10,098 bases of DNA. It comes from CAZTJA01 sp964613745. Lineage in GTDB: Bacteria; Desulfobacterota; Desulfomonilia; Desulfomonilales; Desulfomonilaceae. The notes below the pieces were generated by a model. That model was not told the origin of the DNA and searched no databases. It was given only the letters and a program-made list of their open reading frames with translations. This document shows, piece after piece, positions 1 through 7,049 of this stretch (the stretch's first letter is position 1; each line of letters opens with the position of its first letter). The DNA is taken from NCBI GenBank assembly GCA_964613745.1, contig CAZTJA010000109.1, forward strand, positions 1 through 10,098. Reading direction: 5' to 3'. The translations under genes and the position numbers were made by a program.

Positions 1-246
1 ATGGGCAAATTGATACATCTTTATTTTTCTACCATAAAATTAAAAATCATGACCGGGATCGTCCTATTCCTGAGCATTGTTATGCTTTTCCTCTTCTACA
101 AAATGAACGGTTATCAAACGGAGATCGCCCAGTTGCAACAGCGAATAACCGTGTGTGAGCGTGGCGATAAAGAAGCGAATTACGGACTTGAGGGGCAGGT
201 CCCCAGTATAATTCAAAACAACAAGATACACACGATTTCGTTTTGA
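1..246 (+). CDS. Hypothetical small single-pass membrane protein, start uncertain (possibly 5' partial)
   Basis: An open frame begins at the ATG at base 1 and ends in TGA at 244-246, giving 81 residues; nothing upstream is visible, so the frame may belong to a longer protein. I do not recognise a family. Residues about 16-34 form one strongly hydrophobic stretch (TGIVLFLSIVMLFLFYKM), preceded by a basic segment (KLKI), which suggests a cytoplasmic N-terminus and a single membrane span. Residues about 38-53 (YQTEIAQLQQRITVCER) look like a short coiled coil outside the membrane, followed by a polar tail. This bitopic layout recalls small membrane adaptors, but that is only an analogy. A second in-frame ATG at 49 lies directly before the hydrophobic stretch but has no clear Shine-Dalgarno sequence. 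It is co-oriented with the downstream kinase, separated by hairpins and a new promoter, so the two are probably transcribed separately. It could also be a chance frame. Confidence 0.4.
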   Translation: MGKLIHLYFSTIKLKIMTGIVLFLSIVMLFLFYKMNGYQTEIAQLQQRITVCERGDKEANYGLEGQVPSIIQNNKIHTISF

Positions 247-277
247 CGAATTTGCACATAGAGTGATCAGATTCGGG

Positions 278-305
278 GCCGTGATGGCAAGTCGCTCATC
301 ACGGC
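278..305. repeat. Perfect 9-bp inverted repeat (hairpin), possible terminator or regulatory stem
   Basis: GCCGTGATG (278-286) and CATCACGGC (297-305) are perfect reverse complements around a 10-base loop. The stem is GC-rich enough to fold in RNA. It lies 32 bases after the stop of the small upstream frame, where a terminator would be expected. Neither strand has a following T run, so it is not a classical intrinsic terminator. It could instead be a transcript 3'-end stabiliser or a protein-binding site. Confidence 0.5.
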
Positions 306-311
306 AAAGCT

Positions 312-333
312 CGGATCAGTTTGACTGATTCCG
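312..333. repeat. Second imperfect hairpin next to the first
   Basis: CGGATCAG (312-319) pairs with CTGATTCCG (325-333) around the five-base loop TTTGA, with a single bulged T. It starts seven bases after the first hairpin. It is followed by AAAAGTT, not a T tract. Together the two stems probably mark the end of the upstream transcription unit. That role is inferred from position only. Confidence 0.35.
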
Positions 334-361
334 AAAAGTTAATATGCAGTTATTATCCTGA

Positions 362-390
362 TTGACCCGTTTTTTCAGCTGAAATATAAT
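362..390 (+). promoter_or_regulatory. Strong predicted sigma70-type promoter for the sensor kinase
   Basis: TTGACC at 362-367 matches the -35 consensus at five of six positions. TATAAT at 385-390 matches the -10 consensus exactly. The spacer (368-384) is exactly 17 bases. Transcription should start near 396-398, leaving a leader of about 125 bases before the ATG at 522, or about 60 bases before the TTG at 456. The match is well above what is common by chance in a short non-coding stretch, and it points at the only gene it could serve. Confidence 0.7.
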
Positions 391-392
391 AG

Positions 393-404
393 AGCAACGT
401 TGCT
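393..404. promoter_or_regulatory. Perfect 12-bp palindrome over the predicted transcription start (candidate operator)
   Basis: AGCAACGTTGCT is its own reverse complement. It begins three bases after the -10 hexamer, so it covers the expected +1 position. A dimeric repressor bound there would block RNA polymerase, which is the usual logic of an operator placed at +1. No regulator gene is present in the window and I do not recognise the site as that of a named factor. Confidence 0.4.
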
Positions 405-521
405 GTAAAAAGCCTATTTGTGTATGTACGCTGGTCGGAATAGTCGAAATTTTCATTGCGCTCCGACGGCCTGCTAATTGATAGAAACTTAACCAAATTC
501 CCTCAGATACCAGATACAAGA

Positions 522-3500
522 ATGACTTTTTTGAAAAAGAATGTCCCGATGTATTGGCCCGTGATCGCAATCCCTGCTATTATGGCGGCACTCTATTGGA
601 TAAGTATTTACAGCTACTTGCTGTTTCACAGTCTGGTTGAAGTTTTTAGTATACTGATCTGCTACGCAGTTTTTCTCATAACTTGGAATGTTCGCGGTTT
701 CTTAAAAAACGATTATTTCCTTTTCATAGGAGTCGCTTATCTTTTCGTCGGTGGTATCGACCTACTCCATACCCTTGCGTATAAAGGAATGGGCGTTTTT
801 CCGACTCATGGAGCAAATCTCGCTACCCAGCTTTGGATATCCGCTCGTTACTTTGAAAGTTTTTCGCTTCTAATAGCTCCTGTTTTCATGTACCGCAGAA
901 TAGGCGCAGGGATTTTATTCGCTGCATGTTCGGGTCTGCTTTTCGCGTTATTAACTTCGATATTTTACTTCGAGGTTTTCCCTGATTCATATCTTGAAGG
1001 ATTAGGCCAGACTCGTTTCAAATTGGTAAGCGAGTATGTGATTTGTCTTATTCTGACGTTCGCTCTTATAACTAATATTGCTCAACGCCAAAATTTCGAT
1101 GCCCGGGTACTCAAGTTAATTATCGCATCAATTGTCACGACTATAATTTCGGAACTCTCTTTTACGCTTTATTATGACGTGTACGGCATGTTCAACTTTA
1201 TCGGACATACGCTAAAGGTTGTATCTTTTTATCTGATGTATAGAGCGATAATCGAAACGGGTTTGAGAAAACCATATTCGCTTCTTTTCCGAGAGTTGCA
1301 ACACGAGAAAATTGCATTGCGGGATGCAATGTCCGAGTATCGGAATTTAGTGGAAAACCTAAATGAGGTAATTTTCAAGACTGACAGGCTAGGCACTATA
1401 GAGTATATAAGCCCGCAAGTTGAAAACATGCTTGGGTATAGTCCGGCTGAACTAATCGGTCTGAAATTCTCTTCTATTTTGAGCGAAGATTGTTCGGATG
1501 AATTCACTCATTTGCTCAATGAGACCACGTTCAAGAGCCGCAACGAAACGGTTCTTCGGGTCCGAACACGATCAGGATCTTTTAAATGGATACAAAGCAA
1601 TACCAGATGCATTCCTGGAAACAATGAAGTGATCGGTGTACAGGGCATCATTACCGACATCACAAAACGAAAACAAGAAGATGCAATTAATTCGGCTCGA
1701 CTGCATTTAATGGAATTTGCGGTGGATCACAGTCTGGATGAGCTGCTTGAGGAAACTATAAATGAGGCCGAGAAGGTCACCGATAGCTCAATAGGGTTTT
1801 ATCATTGCATCGATGATGATCAAAAGACTATTTCTCTCCAAAATTGGTCCACACAAACTAAGGCCAGGTTCTGTAAAGCTCAAGGCAAAGGCCTCCATTA
1901 CGACATAGATCAAGCCGGCGTATGGGTAGAATGTGCTCGCAGATTTGAACCGGTAATCCATAACGATTACAAATCACTTGCTGATCGTAAGAGCCTGCCT
2001 GAGAACCATGCCGAGGTAAACCGTGAGTTGGTGGTTCCCGTGTTGCGGGGTGGAAAAGTTAAAGCGATGCTGGGTGTAGGTAATAAATCCACTGAATACA
2101 CGAAGGATGATGCGGAATCCGTTGCTCTAATTGCCGATGTAGGCTGGGAAATCTCGGAACGTAAACGTACTGAGCTGGCTCTCAAGGAACATGAACAAAC
2201 ACTCAGCTTGTTCATTCGACATGCTCCGACCGCTTTGGCTATGTTCGACACCGAAATGCGCTACTTGTCGGTCAGCAATCGGTGGCTAACCGATTATCAT
2301 TTAGGCGGTAAAAAGATAATCGGCAGATCCCATTACGAAATCTTCCCCGAAATTACGGATACATGGAAGGCAATCCACAAGAGAGCTTTAGAAGGCGAAA
2401 CAATCAAAGCTGAAGAAGACAGATTTGAACGTCAAGACGGCACCGTGCAGTGGCTTCGCTGGGAAGCGAGGCCGTGGTATACCGCTCAAGACGATATTGG
2501 CGGTATCGTTATATTTTCAGAAGACATTTCAGCACGGAAGAAAGCCGAAGAAGCGTTGAGACAAAGTGAACAACGATTGCAGCTGGCTCTTAATGCCGCA
2601 AACGCGGGAACCTGGGAATGGAATCCAAAGGACAACACAAGCTTCTGGTCTGAGCGCCTCTGGAATCTGTATGGATTGGAAAAGAAAGACTGCAATGCTT
2701 CTCTTGAGGCTTGGCTGCAAACAATTTACCCTGAAGATCGGGTATCAGCCGAAAAATCAGTCCTCGATGCCGCTTTCAAAGGGGCCGAACTCGACGCAGA
2801 GTGGAGAACAAAGGACCACAACGGGAGTCAGCGCTGGTTAATGGCTCGAGGCAGACCTATTTTGGGTGCCGACGGTAAGGCGTCAAGCTACATTGGCATC
2901 GTTATGGATATTACCGACAGAAAAATGGCCGAAGAAGCGGTAAAGCTGGCTCGGGATAATTTGGAAATTCGTGTTCAGGAGCGGACTGCAGATCTTGTTC
3001 GCATGAATGCGGAATTGATGGCTGAGATTCATAAGCGAGAAAGGGCCGAAGCAGACCTGAAACAAACGCTCTCGGACCTGAGCAGGTCAAATAAGGACCT
3101 TCAGCACTATGCCTATGTCGCTTCACATGACCTACAGGAGCCCTTGCGAAGCGTGGCGGCAGCTTTACAACTTTTCGCGAAAAAGAATCTGGGCAAATTT
3201 GATAAGGATTCCGACAAGCTTATTGGTTATGCAGTCGAAGGCTCAAAAAGAATGAAAGCCCTTATTGAAGACTTGCTTTCCTATTCACGACTCACTGCTC
3301 GGACGGACTCATTTACCGATGTAGACACCCAGCAAATAGTAGAACAGGCCATCCGTAATGTTCAAAGCATCATAGACGAAAAAGAAGCAAAGGTTACTCT
3401 GGATGGTCTGCCTCGAGTCCGAGGTGACTCAATTCAGTTGCTTCAGATTTTTCAAAATCTTATACACAATGCCGTCAAGTTTGGGCCGTCAGAAACTTCA

Positions 3501-3755
3501 ATGGTCCATATTTCAGCTGAACGCAATGGGGAGGAATGGATTTTCTCAGTGAAAGATAACGGAATCGGCATTGAGAAGGAATACTTTGACCGCATATTTG
3601 TAATTTTTCAACAGCTGAACAAGAAAGGTCCTTTTCACGGCACTGGAATCGGATTGGCCATCGTTAAGAAAGTAGTCGAACGCCATCGTGGTAGAGTTTG
3701 GGTTGAATCCGAACCGAATAAAGGATCAACCTTCTATTTTACCGTTCCCGACTAA
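522..3755 (+). CDS. Membrane-bound sensor histidine kinase, MASE3-PAS-GAF-PAS-PAS-HisKA-HATPase
   Basis: This sensor kinase autophosphorylates a histidine in response to a signal and would pass the phosphate to a separate response regulator. Numbering is from the ATG at 522 (1077 residues). Residues about 10-255 hold seven or eight membrane spans typical of MASE3, including the TQLWISARYFES and LLHTLAYKGMGVF segments. PAS domains follow at about 270-384, 554-673 and 681-808, with a GAF domain at about 389-546 whose RELVVPVLRGGK and VGNKSTEY segments are typical of sensor-kinase GAF domains. A coiled coil spans about 807-860. The H box SHDLQEPLR carries the phospho-acceptor His869. ATP-binding boxes are N979/N983 (N), D1012-G1014-G1016 (G1), FDRIFVIFQQL (F) and G1040-G1042-G1044 (G2), so the kinase looks active. 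No receiver domain is present. A TTG at 456 would add 22 residues; I prefer 522 because it places about ten residues before the first span, but no start has a good Shine-Dalgarno sequence. No partner regulator is in the window, and the stimulus is unknown. Confidence 0.93.
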   Translation: MTFLKKNVPMYWPVIAIPAIMAALYWISIYSYLLFHSLVEVFSILICYAVFLITWNVRGFLKNDYFLFIGVAYLFVGGIDLLHTLAYKGMGVFPTHGANLATQLWISARYFESFSLLIAPVFMYRRIGAGILFAACSGLLFALLTSIFYFEVFPDSYLEGLGQTRFKLVSEYVICLILTFALITNIAQRQNFDARVLKLIIASIVTTIISELSFTLYYDVYGMFNFIGHTLKVVSFYLMYRAIIETGLRKPYSLLFRELQHEKIALRDAMSEYRNLVENLNEVIFKTDRLGTIEYISPQVENMLGYSPAELIGLKFSSILSEDCSDEFTHLLNETTFKSRNETVLRVRTRSGSFKWIQSNTRCIPGNNEVIGVQGIITDITKRKQEDAINSARLHLMEFAVDHSLDELLEETINEAEKVTDSSIGFYHCIDDDQKTISLQNWSTQTKARFCKAQGKGLHYDIDQAGVWVECARRFEPVIHNDYKSLADRKSLPENHAEVNRELVVPVLRGGKVKAMLGVGNKSTEYTKDDAESVALIADVGWEISERKRTELALKEHEQTLSLFIRHAPTALAMFDTEMRYLSVSNRWLTDYHLGGKKIIGRSHYEIFPEITDTWKAIHKRALEGETIKAEEDRFERQDGTVQWLRWEARPWYTAQDDIGGIVIFSEDISARKKAEEALRQSEQRLQLALNAANAGTWEWNPKDNTSFWSERLWNLYGLEKKDCNASLEAWLQTIYPEDRVSAEKSVLDAAFKGAELDAEWRTKDHNGSQRWLMARGRPILGADGKASSYIGIVMDITDRKMAEEAVKLARDNLEIRVQERTADLVRMNAELMAEIHKRERAEADLKQTLSDLSRSNKDLQHYAYVASHDLQEPLRSVAAALQLFAKKNLGKFDKDSDKLIGYAVEGSKRMKALIEDLLSYSRLTARTDSFTDVDTQQIVEQAIRNVQSIIDEKEAKVTLDGLPRVRGDSIQLLQIFQNLIHNAVKFGPSETSMVHISAERNGEEWIFSVKDNGIGIEKEYFDRIFVIFQQLNKKGPFHGTGIGLAIVKKVVERHRGRVWVESEPNKGSTFYFTVPD

Positions 3756-3782
3756 TTTGATATGACCAGAGTTCAACAAGTT
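3756..3782. other. 27-bp convergent intergenic gap without a terminator
   Basis: The kinase stop codon TAA (3753-3755) and the stop codon of the helicase gene (TGA on the - strand, 3783-3785) face each other with only 27 bases between. The gap is AT-rich and has no inverted repeat or T run that could end transcription from either side. Transcripts probably read into each other's 3' ends or end by Rho; this is inferred from the missing hairpin. Confidence 0.6.
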
Positions 3783-6700
3783 TCAGCAGATCAGGTAATT
3801 CCCATGGTGCGTGAAGTAAAGACCTTTTTCAGCCACTTTTATCCCGGTTATACGTTCCCAAATCTCGGCATATTTTTCCACTTGTCCCCGGTACATGTCC
3901 ACTAAATCGGGAATCTTCTCCTTGGGCGGGCTGTCCGTCTTGTAATCAACGATAACCCACTCATCATTTTCAAGAAATACCAAGTCAATCGAGCCTCGTA
4001 GAATGGTCTGCTTCTGGTTTCCGTGCTCATCCATAAATTGGTCCGATACTGCGAAAGGCGCCTCGATGAAGCGCTTGGAACTCTGAACAGCTCGCTTCCA
4101 TATTTCCGATTTCATTATTGATTTGATCGAAAGAACGGCATCGTCAACCAAGTTGTTTGTCGGCTCCATTTCGGCGGCAGCGATGGCTAATTTTGCTATT
4201 CCGTCTAGGTTGCTTACGGATTGATCAGTCATCACCGTCGCAAGCATAGAATGAATTGCACTGCCCCACTTCATTCCTCTACCTTTTTCTGAACCGAAAA
4301 AATGAGAATGGTCCACCGTCAAGTGCTTGATTCCCTGGATGCGGTATGAAGGCGACGACACTTGTTTCCATCTGTTTTCAATGGCGGTTTGTGCATCAAC
4401 AACTAAGTTGGCCGGTATGTCGATCAAAAGACCGGATGTCGGATGAAGATCATTAGGAACGTGGAACTCTTTACAATCATCTAGGAAATTCCCAAAACTC
4501 CTCCAAGGATTTGCACTATTCCGACTTTCGCGTTGGGTAACAATGAGCTGCCTGCCCGCCCTTGTGGCGGCAACATACAGCAGTCTCGTACCCTCAGTTT
4601 TCAGGAACTCACGTTCATTCTCTTCATAGCGCTCCCATTCGGCCGGCATTGCCATGAATGGAGCATATTTGGAATTCTTGAAATTTATGTTTTTTAAGGC
4701 CAAATATCCTAGAGGTTCTTTCCCGGACCGATCAACATGGCAAGTTATCGGTTTCTCATCCCCATCGCCGCAAGGCGCAGCCAAGAAAACGACCGGCGCT
4801 TCAAGTCCTTTTGCTTTATGCAGGTTCATTATCCGGACGCTGGGACTGTCTTGTTCCAGTGCGGGCATTCCGTCCTGCTCTTCTTTGTTGTTCATAATAA
4901 GTTCAAGCTGGTCGAGGAGATCCGAAACAGTCAAGATCGATTGCTGCATGGGCCTCAAGACTTCCAAAACTTTCAACAGGCTACCTGCGCGGGAATTCCC
5001 TTCCGGATCTGCCCCTGCACGAGCACTCAGGCCCATTCGCGAAATCATGTTTTCCGCAGCAACAATCGGAGGCAAAGCTTTGAACAGTGACAAGCAATCT
5101 CTGAGACGTGCAAATGCGTCGGCAATAGAGGCCCGTTCCTCGTGTATAAAAGTGACGGGTAGTTCCGTCAAAAAACAGAACTGTCCACCCGATTGCTTAA
5201 AATGATAAAGTGCGTCATCACTGATTCCAAACAACTCACTGCGGAGTGCCGAGACCAAGGCCACTGGATCGGCAGGCTGAATTACGGCACGTAATAATTT
5301 TTTCAGTAAGGAAATCTCTGTTGTGTCCGAAAGAGCGTTTCCGCCGGTAATCTGATAGGGTATCCCGTATCGTTGCATTGCATTGCCATAAGCCGTCAAA
5401 ACGTCCTTGCTTTTGCTGATTACAAGAAAATCATCAAACCTGGCCCAAGGAGGCCATCCAAGATCCAGTTGTTCTTTTTTCCTTGGGATCGGCGTTTTAT
5501 CTTGAACCTGCTGCAAAATATAACGAGCTATACGATCGGCTTCATGTTCGACAATGAGTTCCTTGTTACGGTAGATCTTGGGAATGAAATGTTTGAACAC
5601 TCCGTCGGTATGTGACTGGTTCAAGTTGCCGCACTCAAGCTTCACGTATTCCGGTTCATACTCGGAAGGTCCTTGAAATCTGGTTTCAAAGATTTTGTTA
5701 ACCCATTCAATAACTGCATTACATGATCTGAAATTGCTCTGCAGATGTACGATTTCACCACCGGCCGATTGAATGATCTCCTTTACCTTATTGTAAGTAA
5801 GAATATCTGCACGGCGGAATCGATAGATTGATTGTTTGGGATCTCCCACCACAAACAGTGAGCCGGGTTCAGGGCGGCAGTTTTCCCAATTCGTCTCTTG
5901 CGTGTCGACGGATGTCAATAGCATCATCACTTCGGCTTGTATGGGATCGGTATCCTGAAATTCGTCAACGAGCAATCTCGTAAATCGCTGTTTAAAGTAC
6001 GACCGGATATGTGGTTTGTTTCGGAGCAATTCTGCTGCTTTCACCAGCAAATCTTGATAATTGAGGACGCATTTTTCGGATTTACGGTTTTCGTAAAGCG
6101 CAGCGGCAGGCTGGAGAGCTTTAATCACAGATGGATAGACTGCTTTGCTGACCTGATCTAACCATGAATTTGCCTGGTCATAATAATCTTGCCATCGTTC
6201 AAGTTCTTCCTTTGCCTGTTTCTTACCACCAAGCCACTTGTCGATCTCTTTGTTTTGAGTTTTCTTCTTCGTGAACTGTATCAATATGTCAATTAATTCT
6301 CTTTGTTCGTCGAGATTCGAGCATTCGATTTTTCGGGTTATCAGAGCATAGGACCTCATCAATTCATCTTGCTCGTCGTACGTAATACCTGCTGTGATTT
6401 GTTTAGCATGGGTCTTCGCTTCATCAATCATTCTTCTAATGGCTGCGAAATCAACTGCGACGGCGGGTCCGGATGGCCACTGTTTGACATCGGAAAAACC
6501 CGCAAAGATACGAAATGCTTGCCGTAGATCTTGTATGTGAACTCCGAGATCTTTCAATTGATCCAGGATGGGGTCGTTCGCAGCCAAGAGGCCGGCAGAG
6601 TAATCGTCCCATGTCTCATTCTGAATAAGCTGATCTTCATTTCCATCGATTTCCCTGAAGGAGATATCGACCCGTGCTTCAATGGGTCTCTCTCTAAGGA

Positions 6701-7049
6701 GTCGAGCACAGAACGAATGAATGGTTCCGATGAAACATTTCTCTATATTAGTGAGCGCATTCTGAAGTGAACGATTGCCGGAAAAGTTAGGCTGTCGAAG
6801 CCTTTCTTCCAGCTTGAGTTGAAATCGTGACCGGAGTTCGGCGGCCGCTTTTCGGGTGAAGGTCACAGCCGCAAGCTCATGAATGCGACATTCCGATTTT
6901 TCAAGAAGCGCAATCATTCGGTCGACCATCATAGTGGTCTTACCGGTACCTGCCGCAGCCTCAACCAACATGCATTTTCGCAGATCCTCGCGAATCGCTA
7001 TTCGGGCATTCTCATCAGGAAGGCTATTTTTTGGATTGTTTGGGTTCAC
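3783..7049 (-). CDS. addA: AddA-like UvrD-family helicase/nuclease subunit
   Basis: This 1088-residue protein is the motor of an AddAB-type helicase-nuclease, which unwinds and resects double-strand DNA ends for RecA-dependent repair. All superfamily 1A helicase motifs are visible: Walker A AAAGTGKTT (K37), Ia AAVTFTRKAAAEL (61-72), Ib GTIHSFCARLL (108-118), II LLVDEFQDTDP (D362, E363), III GDPKQSIYRFRRAD (G402-Q406), IV LQSNFRS (N439, R441), V MNLHKAKGLE (H744-G748) and VI LYVAATRAGR (R830). The C-terminus is a RecB-type PD-(D/E)XK nuclease: H933 in WGSAIHSML, D1022 in GSIDLVF, D1035 and K1037 in VDYKTD, and Q1056-Y1060 in GQVEKY. Every catalytic residue is present, so both activities should work. 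It is a little shorter than Bacillus AddA or E. coli RecB. The GTG start at 7047-7049 is supported by a purine-rich ribosome site and leaves a normal lead into Walker A. It overlaps the end of the upstream addB-like gene by 26 bases. RecB is the main alternative name, but the partner is AddB-like, not RecC plus RecD. Confidence 0.92.
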   Translation of the reverse strand: MNPNNPKNSLPDENARIAIREDLRKCMLVEAAAGTGKTTMMVDRMIALLEKSECRIHELAAVTFTRKAAAELRSRFQLKLEERLRQPNFSGNRSLQNALTNIEKCFIGTIHSFCARLLRERPIEARVDISFREIDGNEDQLIQNETWDDYSAGLLAANDPILDQLKDLGVHIQDLRQAFRIFAGFSDVKQWPSGPAVAVDFAAIRRMIDEAKTHAKQITAGITYDEQDELMRSYALITRKIECSNLDEQRELIDILIQFTKKKTQNKEIDKWLGGKKQAKEELERWQDYYDQANSWLDQVSKAVYPSVIKALQPAAALYENRKSEKCVLNYQDLLVKAAELLRNKPHIRSYFKQRFTRLLVDEFQDTDPIQAEVMMLLTSVDTQETNWENCRPEPGSLFVVGDPKQSIYRFRRADILTYNKVKEIIQSAGGEIVHLQSNFRSCNAVIEWVNKIFETRFQGPSEYEPEYVKLECGNLNQSHTDGVFKHFIPKIYRNKELIVEHEADRIARYILQQVQDKTPIPRKKEQLDLGWPPWARFDDFLVISKSKDVLTAYGNAMQRYGIPYQITGGNALSDTTEISLLKKLLRAVIQPADPVALVSALRSELFGISDDALYHFKQSGGQFCFLTELPVTFIHEERASIADAFARLRDCLSLFKALPPIVAAENMISRMGLSARAGADPEGNSRAGSLLKVLEVLRPMQQSILTVSDLLDQLELIMNNKEEQDGMPALEQDSPSVRIMNLHKAKGLEAPVVFLAAPCGDGDEKPITCHVDRSGKEPLGYLALKNINFKNSKYAPFMAMPAEWERYEENEREFLKTEGTRLLYVAATRAGRQLIVTQRESRNSANPWRSFGNFLDDCKEFHVPNDLHPTSGLLIDIPANLVVDAQTAIENRWKQVSSPSYRIQGIKHLTVDHSHFFGSEKGRGMKWGSAIHSMLATVMTDQSVSNLDGIAKLAIAAAEMEPTNNLVDDAVLSIKSIMKSEIWKRAVQSSKRFIEAPFAVSDQFMDEHGNQKQTILRGSIDLVFLENDEWVIVDYKTDSPPKEKIPDLVDMYRGQVEKYAEIWERITGIKVAEKGLYFTHHGNYLIC

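Noticed and set aside
321..345. Alternative promoter TTGACT with TAATAT
   Set aside because: The spacing is only 13 bases and the -10 match is poor; TTGACC-17-TATAAT just downstream is much better.
316..570. 84-residue open frame on the - strand in front of the kinase
   Set aside because: It overlaps the predicted promoter, the palindrome and the kinase start, has no recognisable domain, and looks like a chance frame.
2544..2940. Repeated GCCGAAGAAGCG in the PAS-linker regions (near 2544 and 2927)
   Set aside because: It encodes the AEEA motif common at the ends of PAS domains; it reflects domain duplication, not a DNA element.
4654..5205. 183-residue open frame on the + strand
   Set aside because: It lies wholly inside the addA-like gene, opposite helicase motif V and its neighbourhood, with low-complexity serine/arginine-rich sequence typical of an antisense shadow.
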